6,853 nucleotides of DNA. Source: an uncultured Candidatus Melainabacteria bacterium (GTDB lineage: Bacteria; Cyanobacteriota; Vampirovibrionia; Gastranaerophilales; Gastranaerophilaceae). This document shows, in pieces, positions 1 through 6,691 of the stretch. Location of the stretch: NCBI GenBank assembly GCA_934675225.1, contig CAKUQA010000070.1, forward strand, positions 1-6,853. Direction: 5' to 3'. The notes beneath the pieces are model-generated. The model had not been told where the DNA came from, did not search any database, and was given only the letters and a program-made list of their open reading frames with translations. How positions within the stretch are numbered: the first letter of the stretch is position 1; each line of letters begins with the position of its first letter. The translations under genes were made by a program, and so were the position numbers.

Positions 1-508
1 TTTTAGCAGCGTACTGGTTTCTTAAAATAGGAGTAACAATATTACAAGATATAATTGAACCAATAGTACTTGCAACAACATCTACACCATTTTTAAATGG
101 TTTATAATCTTCTTTAATATCTTGAAAATTAGCCATTTTTTCAATATTAAAACCTAATTTTCCGATATGTTCATTGGAATTTACACCTTGCTTTGTCAAA
201 AAATCTCTAATTGGTTTTGTTGTTAATTTACCAGAAGATACAAGTTTAGAAGCAGCATTTTTAAATGTACTTGTAATCACATAGAAAGATATAATATTAA
301 TAGCTGCATCGGCAATTTCTTGTGGAATTAAGAAAGTTTTTTGTTCAGGAGATATTTTGTCATTAAAAATTACGGCACTAACTTGAGCCAAAGACGATAA
401 AATCCACCCTAAAACACCGGTATGAACAAGCATTTTACCAGGGTTTTCACCATAATTTTTATACATTACTGTTTTAAAATCAGAGAATAAACTTGCAGGT
501 GATTTCAT
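1..508 (-). CDS. Unrecognised protein with hydrophobic segments, 3' end outside window
   Basis: The frame is open from the ATG at 508 to the window edge, giving 169 residues and no stop, so the C-terminus is missing. I do not recognise the family. It starts MKSPASLFSDFKTVMYKNYG. Hydrophobic stretches lie at about residues 30-50 (GVLGWILSSLAQVSAVIF), 70-90 (IADAAINIISFYVITSTF) and 142-160 (VDVVASTIGSIISCNIVTP), joined by Lys-rich polar linkers. No signal peptide is evident, and a membrane or membrane-associated location is inferred. The start is well supported. A strong GGGGAGGA ribosome site sits 7 bases upstream inside the last codons of the preceding gene, and the ATG overlaps that gene's TGA as ATGA. 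The two products are therefore probably made together and may interact. Function is unknown. Confidence 0.72.
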   Translation of the reverse strand, partial: MKSPASLFSDFKTVMYKNYGENPGKMLVHTGVLGWILSSLAQVSAVIFNDKISPEQKTFLIPQEIADAAINIISFYVITSTFKNAASKLVSSGKLTTKPIRDFLTKQGVNSNEHIGKLGFNIEKMANFQDIKEDYKPFKNGVDVVASTIGSIISCNIVTPILRNQYAAK

Positions 509-1077
509 CGTTTATCCTCCCCTTTTTTAACAAGAGTATTTGTCAAAAATTTTGTTAGTGGTGCATCTATAAGAAAGTTTGTAAACATCATTACAACAAG
601 TGCAACAACTGTTCCCATAGCATTTCTATATTGTAAAAAGGCATCAGTTTTATTATTTTTTATATTTTTAGGTGTAAAGAAAGTTTTCCATTTTGGTACA
701 TTTTTCCCCTCAACTTCGGATAAAGCTTTTATTCCTTTGATACAACCTTTTCTAATAAAATATCCGGTAAAAGTTCCTGCAACAATCTTTGCAATAGTTC
801 TTGCAACAGATACTTTTCTTGTCTTTTCATCAACGCTTCTGTTATGAGCATCAATAAACGGTTGAGACATCAAAGCAGAAGCTCCCAAAATCAAACGTTG
901 CTCTGCTGAAGATATTTTTTCCCCAGTGTTTTTTATACCATTAATAACCTTTTTATCAGAGTATACAGAATCAGGAAACATGTCTAATGCTCCCTGCTTA
1001 ATATCACGCACAGCAGATGAAGCCCCTTTATACAAGGAGGAATTAACTATATATGAACGTATTCCTGATAATGCCAT
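505..1077 (-). CDS. Unrecognised 190-residue protein with one likely membrane segment, first gene of a coupled pair
   Basis: I do not recognise this family. The N-terminal 60 residues are polar and look helical. Residues 61-75 (RLILGASALMSQPFI) are moderately hydrophobic. Residues 82-92 are charged (VDEKTRKVSVA). Residues 92-118 form a hydrophobic stretch broken by Arg and Lys. Residues 153-173 (AMGTVVALVVMMFTNFLID) make the clearest membrane segment. The C-terminus is basic (KKGEDKR). There is no signal peptide, Cys pair or catalytic motif. The start at 1077 has only a weak GGGTG ribosome site 7 bases away. The 3' end encodes the ribosome site of the next gene and overlaps its start by 4 bp, so the pair forms a unit. 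The gene lies 112 bp downstream of glgC on the same strand, but an inverted repeat between them makes co-transcription doubtful. It may be lineage-restricted, which is inference. Confidence 0.75.
   Translation of the reverse strand: MALSGIRSYIVNSSLYKGASSAVRDIKQGALDMFPDSVYSDKKVINGIKNTGEKISSAEQRLILGASALMSQPFIDAHNRSVDEKTRKVSVARTIAKIVAGTFTGYFIRKGCIKGIKALSEVEGKNVPKWKTFFTPKNIKNNKTDAFLQYRNAMGTVVALVVMMFTNFLIDAPLTKFLTNTLVKKGEDKR
515..522 (-). promoter_or_regulatory. Shine-Dalgarno site inside upstream gene; translational coupling
   Basis: On the minus strand GGGGAGGA precedes the ATG at 508 with a 7-base spacer. It is made from the Gly-Glu-Asp codons at the end of the 505-1077 gene. With the ATGA stop/start overlap, this is the classical arrangement for ribosome re-initiation. 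It supports near-stoichiometric production of the two proteins. Confidence 0.7.
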
Positions 1078-1093
1078 ATTTCTACACCCAAAA

Positions 1094-1166
1094 ATATAAA
1101 GATTGTAAAGCTTTATATTTGCCTAAAAATCGCAATATATTAATAAAGATTTACAATCTTTTATAT
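1094..1166 (-). terminator. Long AT-rich inverted repeat after glgC; terminator or leader hairpin
   Basis: The plus-strand arm AAAGATTGTAAA at 1098-1109 is mirrored exactly by TTTACAATCTTT at 1150-1161, a 12 bp perfect pairing. ATAT flanks on both sides extend it across a one-base bulge. Inside, CTTTAT (1111-1116) can pair with ATAAAG (1143-1148), and TTGC (1119-1122) with GCAA (1132-1135), closing a 9-base loop. In the minus-strand transcript the hairpin begins 24 bases after the glgC stop codon and is followed by TATATTTTT, which resembles an intrinsic terminator, although the stem has few GC pairs. It ends only 16 bases before the start codon of the 505-1077 gene, so it could instead be a structured leader for that gene. 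Confidence 0.5.
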
Positions 1167-1189
1167 AAAATAAAAAAATATTTTGTTAT

Positions 1190-2425
1190 TTACAATTTTG
1201 CCCCTTTAGGAACAACCGTGACTCCATTTGGAGAAACATGAAACCCTCGTTTAATGTCTTCTTCACGATTAAAGCCAATTCGTGTATGAGGCGGAACAAC
1301 AACATTCTTATCAATTATTGCTTTTTTTATTCGAGAATGTCTGCCTATTTCAACATTTTCCATTAAAATACTTTCTGAAATCTGTGAAAAACTGTTGACT
1401 TTAACTTTTGGAGATAAAACACATCTTGATAAGCCGGCTCCTGAAACAATACAGCCCTCAGAAACCATTGAATTAGTTGCCATTCCTACACGTTCTCCTT
1501 CCTCCCAAATAAATTTAGCAGGAGGATAATTATAATTGAACGTTCTCAAAGGCCAATCTTGAGAATATAGATTTAACTCAGGTGCATAATCCAACAAGTC
1601 CATATTCGCTTGCCAATAAGCGTCAATACTACCTACATCCATCCAATAACCACGTTCTCTATCAGTCATCCCCGTAAATGAATTGTTGTTGAAATTATAT
1701 ACATAAATTTGTTTTCCTTGATTTAGCATCATAGGTATAACATTTTTACCGAAATCATGGCTTGAATCCTTGATTTCCTCATCCTGATTTAATGCACATA
1801 GTAAGCTATCTTTATTAAAAATATAATTTCCCATAGAAGCAAGGCACATATTAGGATTTCCGGGAATTGATTTTGGAGTATTTTGAGGTTTTTCAACAAA
1901 ATTGATAAGTTTCCAATCCTCATCAACTTCAATTATACCAAATTCATGTGCTTCTTCTATTGGAATAGGAATAGCTGAAATAGTTAAATCCGCATTTTTG
2001 TCTTTATGATAATCCAACATTTGAGAAACATCCATTTTGTAAATATGATCTCCACCAAAAATACAAACATAATCAGGATCTTCATCCGTAATATGAAAAA
2101 CATTTTGATAAATTGCATCGGCTGTACCTCGATACCAATCAGAACCGGTTCTCATTTGTGCCGGAGCTAAATCTACATACTGATTTAAAAATGGAGAAAG
2201 CGCCCATCCTCTGGTTATATGTTTATTTAAAGAATCTGATTTATATTGGGTCAATACTTTTATTTTAAAGAAACCCGAATTTATAAAGTTATTTAAAACA
2301 AAATCAATAATCCTATATCTTCCCCCAAAAGGTACCGCAGGTTTTGCTCTATCTTTAGTTAAAGGATAAAGTCTTTTTCCCTCTCCACCTGCCAAAATCA
2401 TTACCAATGCATTGTCTATTGACAT
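1190..2425 (-). CDS. glgC: Glucose-1-phosphate adenylyltransferase (ADP-glucose pyrophosphorylase)
   Basis: This cytoplasmic enzyme makes ADP-glucose and pyrophosphate from ATP and glucose 1-phosphate. It is the committed and normally regulated step of bacterial glycogen synthesis. The 411 residues are close to the usual length of about 400-430. The nucleotidyltransferase domain covers about residues 5-280. It has LAGGEGKRLYPLTKDRAKPAVPFGG at 11-35, WYRGTADAIYQN (Tyr98 matches the E. coli ATP-site Tyr114), GGDHIYKMD with catalytic Asp126, FVEKP with Lys179 for glucose 1-phosphate, and GYWMDVGSIDAYW at 259-271. A left-handed beta-helix domain with hexapeptide-like repeats (VSEGCIVSGAG, NVEIGRHSRI) follows to the C-terminus. 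Arg36 stands where E. coli has the activator-site Lys39. The ATG at 2425 follows a GAGGGG ribosome site and a good -10 box. No other glycogen gene is adjacent. Confidence 0.96.
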   Translation of the reverse strand: MSIDNALVMILAGGEGKRLYPLTKDRAKPAVPFGGRYRIIDFVLNNFINSGFFKIKVLTQYKSDSLNKHITRGWALSPFLNQYVDLAPAQMRTGSDWYRGTADAIYQNVFHITDEDPDYVCIFGGDHIYKMDVSQMLDYHKDKNADLTISAIPIPIEEAHEFGIIEVDEDWKLINFVEKPQNTPKSIPGNPNMCLASMGNYIFNKDSLLCALNQDEEIKDSSHDFGKNVIPMMLNQGKQIYVYNFNNNSFTGMTDRERGYWMDVGSIDAYWQANMDLLDYAPELNLYSQDWPLRTFNYNYPPAKFIWEEGERVGMATNSMVSEGCIVSGAGLSRCVLSPKVKVNSFSQISESILMENVEIGRHSRIKKAIIDKNVVVPPHTRIGFNREEDIKRGFHVSPNGVTVVPKGAKL

Positions 2426-2454
2426 GTCTGCCCCTCTTTCTATCTTGTACCTTA

Positions 2455-2460
2455 ATTATA
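2455..2460 (-). promoter_or_regulatory. Probable -10 box of the glgC promoter
   Basis: The minus strand reads TATAAT, a perfect sigma-70-type -10 hexamer, 29 bases before the glgC start codon. It is preceded by TTTTTG and by AT-rich DNA that could act as an upstream element. No good TTGACA-like -35 box lies at the usual 16-18 base distance. Transcription would begin near 2448 and leave a leader of about 20 bases carrying the GAGGGG ribosome site. The 202 bp gap (2426-2627) upstream of glgC supports independent transcription. I see no other clear signal in that gap. Confidence 0.5.
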
Positions 2461-2627
2461 CAAAAATTTTTGGAAAAAAGCACTAATTCTAAATAACTAT
2501 TTTTTCTTATTAATGTAGTCACTAGTTCCCAACTTTCAATATCGCTATGTACTTGAACCGTCATTGTAAAAGCATGTAATAAAATAAAGTAAGCGAAATA
2601 TTGCATAGTTATAAAAAAGTTAAAAAA

Positions 2628-3224
2628 CTAATGACAACCGCCACAACCTCCGCAAGAATTTCCACAACTGCCACTTCCTAACAAATCATGAAAATCAAAA
2701 ACTTCATCTTTCAAAATTTTATCAATTACAATCGGATAAAGATTTTCTTCAAGATTATAAATATTTTCTTCAAACTCATCAAAATGCGTCAAATTTCCAA
2801 TAAGAACAGGATATTGAGCAATAATTGCACCACTGTCAACATCTTCGTTTACCCAATGAACCGTAACACCGGAAACTTTCACCCCTGACGTAAAAGCTCT
2901 ATTTATAGCATCAGGTCCCTTGAAAGAAGGTAACAATGAACCATGCACACTAACAAATTTTCCCGTTTCCAATACTTCACTTTGAACATGTTGCCTATAA
3001 TCACATAAAGCAACTAAATCAAAATCATGCGCAGAAAAATATTCAAAATTCATTTCTAAAGGTAAAAATTTAGTATTTTGGCATAATTCTTTTGCTTTTT
3101 TAAAAAATTCACAATGCTCGTCATCGGACAAACAGGTTATTTCTACATCTTTATTTGTAAAATACTTCAATAAAGCCTCTAAAACACAACTTTTTGCAGA
3201 ACCTAATATTGCCAATTTTTTCAT
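2628..3224 (-). CDS. Atypical PurN-like formyltransferase with Cys/Gly/His C-terminal tail
   Basis: The fold is that of the 10-formyltetrahydrofolate-dependent formyltransferases, nearest to phosphoribosylglycinamide formyltransferase (PurN, purine synthesis). The core VHGSLLPSFKG at 93-103, then GVTVHW and EDVDSGAIIAQ at 119-137, match the PurN active-site region. His94 and Asp130 correspond to E. coli His108 and Asp144. The third catalytic residue, Asn106 in E. coli, is Ser92 here. The N-terminal loop GSAKSCVLEAL lacks the usual GNGSN phosphate-binding sequence. The length of 198 is normal, but residues 183-198 form a tail, GSGSCGNSCGGCGGCH, that could bind a metal and is not part of normal PurN. 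A GGGGG ribosome site precedes the ATG at 3224. It could be true PurN, a formyltransferase for another amine, or a non-catalytic relative. Family is confident; substrate is not. Confidence 0.82.
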   Translation of the reverse strand: MKKLAILGSAKSCVLEALLKYFTNKDVEITCLSDDEHCEFFKKAKELCQNTKFLPLEMNFEYFSAHDFDLVALCDYRQHVQSEVLETGKFVSVHGSLLPSFKGPDAINRAFTSGVKVSGVTVHWVNEDVDSGAIIAQYPVLIGNLTHFDEFEENIYNLEENLYPIVIDKILKDEVFDFHDLLGSGSCGNSCGGCGGCH

Positions 3225-3285
3225 AAATACCCCCTTTTTTATCTATATAATAGCAAAAAAATTTATATTTGTATTTACTATAAAT
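3225..3285. promoter_or_regulatory. AT-rich divergent promoter region
   Basis: This 61 bp spacer separates two divergent genes and must hold at least part of both promoters. The plus strand has a perfect TATAAT at 3246-3251, which would give a leader of about 28 bases for the gene starting at 3286, though its -35 position (ATAAAT) is poor. The minus strand has TATTAT at 3247-3252, 17 bases downstream of AATACA, a partial -35 match, for the formyltransferase gene. The two -10 boxes overlap, so polymerases could exclude one another. The formyltransferase side also carries a strong AAGGGGG ribosome site. The other side has none. Confidence 0.45.
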
Positions 3286-3630
3286 ATGGAAATTCAAAAT
3301 AATATATCATTCGGAGCGAAATTTAAAACAGTAAATATACTTGAAACAACCACATTAAGATGCATAGAAAGTGATTCTGTCGCAGATTTAAAACCTGTCA
3401 TAGATAATTTATGGCCTGAAAAATTTAAAGCAACAGGCAGTAAAGGTTATAAATATTACTTACAAGCAATTGGAAATAAAATCATGAACAAGTATCCTGA
3501 AGTTGCTCAAGCTACTGAAAAATTAAAAACGTATATAGCAAATAATCCAAATGCTAAAAAAATAGATTTACAACAACATTCTAAACCTATTATAAAAGAA
3601 CTGGGAAAAGAAATTGATATAACATTATAA
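3286..3630 (+). CDS. Small hypothetical protein with NNISFGAKF N-terminus
   Basis: This 114-residue protein of unknown function is the only plus-strand gene of the window. It starts MEIQNNISFGAKFKTVNILE, then reads as a soluble, Lys-rich, mostly helical protein. There is no signal peptide, membrane segment or catalytic motif, and a single Cys at residue 26. From memory, short N-termini of the form N-x-I-S/N-F-G-A-K recur on many otherwise different small proteins of gut Melainabacteria/Gastranaerophilales. That would make it a shared tag or first strand of a lineage-specific family, which I have not tested. No ribosome site precedes the ATG at 3286, but no better in-frame start lies nearby. 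A perfect terminator hairpin directly after the stop codon, plus a TATAAT box upstream, supports a real single-gene transcript. Confidence 0.72.
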   Translation: MEIQNNISFGAKFKTVNILETTTLRCIESDSVADLKPVIDNLWPEKFKATGSKGYKYYLQAIGNKIMNKYPEVAQATEKLKTYIANNPNAKKIDLQQHSKPIIKELGKEIDITL

Positions 3631-3631
3631 C

Positions 3632-3660
3632 AAAAAGACCGCATAAAATACGGTCTTTTT
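3632..3660. terminator. Bidirectional intrinsic terminator between convergent genes
   Basis: AAAAAGACCG (3632-3641) pairs perfectly with CGGTCTTTTT (3651-3660) around a 9-base loop. The 10 bp stem has a GC-rich top and an A-run on one side and a T-run on the other, so it works on both strands. It lies 2 bases after the stop codon of the 3286-3630 gene and 24 bases after the oadB stop codon, closing both transcripts. Confidence 0.9.
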
Positions 3661-3684
3661 GAATTAATAAAATATGAAATCAAT

Positions 3685-4860
3685 CTAATTGCAAAGTGCA
3701 AGCAAAATACCTGCAGCAACAGCAGAACCAATTACCCCTGCAACATTTGGCCCCATCGCATGCATTAAAAGATAGTTATTTGGATTTGCTTCCAAACCTA
3801 CCTTATTTGCAACTCTTGCAGCCATTGGAACAGCAGAAACACCTGCAGCACCAATTAACGGGTTAATTTTATTTTTAGAGAATAAATTCATTACTTTAGC
3901 AAAGAACACACCGCCGGCAGTTGCAAATGAAAATGCTAAAATCCCTAAAATTAAAATAAATAAAGTCTGCAAAGTCAAAAACTGATCAGCAGAAAGCTTT
4001 GAGCCTACAGACAAACCTAAAAATATAGTGACAATATTGATTAAAGCATTTTGCATAGTATCAGAAAGTCTGTCAACAACTCCACATTCTTTACATAAAT
4101 TTCCAAAAGTTAAAGCTCCAATTAACGGACAGGCATCAGGTAAAAAGATTATACAAAGCCCCAAAACAACAAGAGGAAATACAATCTTTTCACGTTTTGA
4201 AACTTCTCTTAATTGAGTCATTTCTATTTCTCGTTCTTTTTTTGTAGTCATAAGTTTCATAATAGGTGGTTGTATAACTGGAACCAAAGCCATATAAGAA
4301 TATGCAGCAACAGCAATTGCGCCTAATAATTCAGGTGCAAGTTTTGATGTAACATAAATTGATGTTGGCCCATCTGCACCACCAATAATCCCAATAGCTC
4401 CTGATTGTGGTAATGTAAATCCGAAAACACACAAAGCTAAAAGTAAAGCTCCAAAAATTCCGAATTGAGCAGCACCACCCAGTAACGCCGTTTTAGGGTT
4501 TGCAATTAGTGGGCCAAAATCAGTCATAGCACCAACGCCCATAAATATTATCAGAGGGAACAAGCCTTGATGTATACCGAATTCATAAATAATTCCTAAA
4601 AAGCCAGTAGGTTCAGCAATTCCGGCAACCGGAATATTTGACAATAAACCTCCAAAAGCAATTGGCACAAGCAATAAAGGTTCAAATTGTTTTTTTATAC
4701 CTAACCAAAGTAAAAATAAACAAAGCAAAAGCATTATCGGCGAACCAAATTGATGCAAAAATTGCTCAAATCCGTTTGTTATACTTGGGTCTACCGGCTG
4801 AATAAAATTTGCAATACCTGTAGATTGCCATAATTTATATAAACTATCTAATATATTCAT
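3685..4860 (-). CDS. oadB: Sodium ion-translocating decarboxylase, beta subunit
   Basis: This is the integral membrane subunit that decarboxylates carboxybiotin delivered by the alpha subunit and couples the reaction to Na+ export across the inner membrane. The 391 residues are normal for the family (about 375-435). The hallmark [11 protein letters not shown] lies at 160-170, and Asp163 matches the Na+/proton-handling Asp of Klebsiella OadB. Other family blocks are [17 protein letters not shown] (108-124), [20 protein letters not shown] (275-294), [20 protein letters not shown] (332-351) and [18 protein letters not shown] (367-384). About ten hydrophobic segments are visible. A charged cytoplasmic-type loop lies at 205-225. 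The gene begins 24 bp after oadA with an AAGGAT ribosome site and ends at a terminator, so it is last in the operon. The beta subunits of methylmalonyl-CoA and glutaconyl-CoA decarboxylases are near-identical in type; the neighbouring alpha subunit points to oxaloacetate. Confidence 0.95.
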   Translation of the reverse strand: MNILDSLYKLWQSTGIANFIQPVDPSITNGFEQFLHQFGSPIMLLLCLFLLWLGIKKQFEPLLLVPIAFGGLLSNIPVAGIAEPTGFLGIIYEFGIHQGLFPLIIFMGVGAMTDFGPLIANPKTALLGGAAQFGIFGALLLALCVFGFTLPQSGAIGIIGGADGPTSIYVTSKLAPELLGAIAVAAYSYMALVPVIQPPIMKLMTTKKEREIEMTQLREVSKREKIVFPLVVLGLCIIFLPDACPLIGALTFGNLCKECGVVDRLSDTMQNALINIVTIFLGLSVGSKLSADQFLTLQTLFILILGILAFSFATAGGVFFAKVMNLFSKNKINPLIGAAGVSAVPMAARVANKVGLEANPNNYLLMHAMGPNVAGVIGSAVAAGILLALCN

Positions 4861-4884
4861 TTTCTATCCTTTTAATTTTAAATT

Positions 4885-6672
4885 TTATCCTACAACAATT
4901 AATACATCACCGGTTTTAACCTTACCGCCTGCTTCAATATTAACTTCTTTTACAGTACCTGATAATGGAGATTTAATTTCTGTTTCCATCTTCATAGCCT
5001 CAACTACTGCAATAACATCTCCTTCGGCTATAGATTCACCAACAGAAGCTTCAACTCTTAGAACAGTTCCTGGAAGTGCTGCCTTTACAGGTTGCCCTTC
5101 TCCGGAAGTTGCAGAAGCAGCATCAATACCGGATTTAACATCAAAATCATAAGTTTTGCCATTTACAATAGCTTTTTTACCATCAAGAGCAATACCGTAT
5201 TTTTTACCATTAACTGTTACGGTAAATTCTTTTCCATTATTATCAACCGCTGCTTCGTGTTCTTCTTTTTCACATTTACGAACACCAATTGTCCCCTTAC
5301 CTTGTAAGAATAAAATTCCTTTTTCTTTACAAGCAGCTGAAATAAAGATATTTTCATCATTTACAGGTAAACCTGCATCTTCCAAACGTTTTGTTGCGGC
5401 AGCAATCCCCTTAGTTGTATCTCTATCATTAATATCTACAACTTTTTCTGTAGTAGGCTCTAAACCTAATTGTTCCGAAGCAATTCTTACAACATCACTA
5501 TCCGGTTCGCATGGAGTTTTTCCGAAATATCCAAGCACCATTTTTCCATACCCTTCCGCTATTTTATTCCAATTACCATGAATAACGTTGTTAAAGGCTT
5601 GTTGGAAATAGAATTGTGAAACAGGGGTAACAGAAGTTCCAAAACCACCTTTTTCAACAACTTCTTTCATCGCTGCAACAATTTCAGGATATCTGTCCAT
5701 TAAATTATTATCTCTCAGCATTTGAGTATTAGCTGTTAAAGCTCCTCCCGGAAGTGGAGATTGAATAATCATAGGGTTAACTGCTAAAGCTTCCGGAGGT
5801 AAGAAATAATCTTTCATACACTCTTTGAAAATTTCTTCTGTTTCCAAGATTTTTTCAATATCTAATCCTAAGTCATATTCAGTACCTTTTAAGGCATGCC
5901 ACATTGAAACAATATCTGGCTGAGCAGTACCTCCTGAAACCGGCTTCATAGACAAGTCAATTCCATCTGCACCACCGTCTAATGCTGCTAAATAGGCAGC
6001 TAAGCCTGTTCCGGCTGTTTCATGGGAATGGAAACGAATATGAGCATCTGCTCCTAAAATTTCTCTTGCTCTTTTTACTGTTTCATAAACTTTTCTTGGA
6101 TTTGATGTTCCAGATGCATCTTTATAAGCCAAACTATCAAACGGAATACCAGCATCAAGAATATTTCGCAAAACTCTTTCATAAAAATCAGCATCATGAG
6201 CACCTTGACATCCGATTGGCAATTCCATCATAGTAATTGTAACTTCATGATTTAATCCGTTATCTTTTATACATTGACCTGAATAGATTAAATTATTAAC
6301 ATCATTTAGAGCATCAAAATTTCTTACTGTTGTAACCCCATGTTTTTTAAACATTTTGGCATGCAAATTAATAATATCTCGCGATTGTGAATCAAGTCCA
6401 ACAACATTCACACCTCTGGCTAAACTTTGCAAATTAATGTCCGGTCCAACTGCTGCTCTAATTTTATCCATTGTTTCAAAAGCATTTTCTCTGCAATAAA
6501 AAATTGGAGATTGAAAACGAGCACCTCCTGCAACTTCAAAATGTCTTATGCCGGCATCTACTGCTGCTTTCAATGCCGGAAGAAAATCATCAACAAACAC
6601 TCTTGCGCCATAAACTGACTGAAAACCATCTCTAAAAGATGTGTCCATAACTTTAATCTGTTTTTTACCCAT
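4885..6672 (-). CDS. oadA: Oxaloacetate decarboxylase alpha subunit (biotin carboxyltransferase)
   Basis: This enzyme transfers the carboxyl group of oxaloacetate to a protein-bound biotin, leaving pyruvate; the beta subunit then releases CO2. The 595 residues are the classic OadA length. A TIM-barrel carboxyltransferase domain covers about 5-290. It includes DTSFRDGFQS (10-19, metal-binding Asp15), YKDASG with the probable carbamylated Lys184, and FHSHETAG with metal ligands His215 and His217. The conserved PYC/OADA domain follows to about 470, with SPLPGGALTANTQML at 305-319. A linker with two VNGK motifs (480-515), possibly the gamma-association region, leads to a biotinyl domain (528-595) with EAMKMET and biotinylated Lys561. 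The ribosome site AGGAAGGG lies close upstream. The RDGFQSVYGAR form differs from the commoner RDAHQSLLATR. Without the beta and gamma neighbours, the pyruvate carboxylase B subunit (PycB) would be the alternative. Confidence 0.94.
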   Translation of the reverse strand: MGKKQIKVMDTSFRDGFQSVYGARVFVDDFLPALKAAVDAGIRHFEVAGGARFQSPIFYCRENAFETMDKIRAAVGPDINLQSLARGVNVVGLDSQSRDIINLHAKMFKKHGVTTVRNFDALNDVNNLIYSGQCIKDNGLNHEVTITMMELPIGCQGAHDADFYERVLRNILDAGIPFDSLAYKDASGTSNPRKVYETVKRAREILGADAHIRFHSHETAGTGLAAYLAALDGGADGIDLSMKPVSGGTAQPDIVSMWHALKGTEYDLGLDIEKILETEEIFKECMKDYFLPPEALAVNPMIIQSPLPGGALTANTQMLRDNNLMDRYPEIVAAMKEVVEKGGFGTSVTPVSQFYFQQAFNNVIHGNWNKIAEGYGKMVLGYFGKTPCEPDSDVVRIASEQLGLEPTTEKVVDINDRDTTKGIAAATKRLEDAGLPVNDENIFISAACKEKGILFLQGKGTIGVRKCEKEEHEAAVDNNGKEFTVTVNGKKYGIALDGKKAIVNGKTYDFDVKSGIDAASATSGEGQPVKAALPGTVLRVEASVGESIAEGDVIAVVEAMKMETEIKSPLSGTVKEVNIEAGGKVKTGDVLIVVG

Positions 6673-6691
6673 ATATATACCCTTCCTAAAT

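Noticed and set aside
1094..1166. The inverted repeat as the end of a mobile element or miniature transposon.
   Set aside because: No flanking target duplication, transposase fragment or second copy is visible. A transcript hairpin explains it better.
1053..1241. A 62-codon plus-strand open frame crossing the gap between glgC and the coupled pair.
   Set aside because: It runs through the inverted repeat and into both neighbouring genes, is AT-driven low-complexity sequence, and has no ribosome site.
2355..2606. An 83-codon minus-strand open frame upstream of and overlapping the glgC start; its first half reads fairly protein-like.
   Set aside because: It has no ribosome site, contains the glgC -10 box and leader, and its last third is glgC in another frame. 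Possibly gene remnant, but not supportable.
2590..2627. T-runs just after the formyltransferase stop codon (minus strand), possibly a terminator.
   Set aside because: Only weak A/T pairing (TAGTT with AACTA) is available and there is no GC stem, so I could not support an intrinsic terminator.
5156..5581. A 141-codon plus-strand open frame inside oadA, with a second smaller one at 5092-5307.
   Set aside because: It lies fully opposite a strongly conserved coding region, lacks a ribosome site, and has the Ser/Phe/Pro-rich composition of an antisense shadow.
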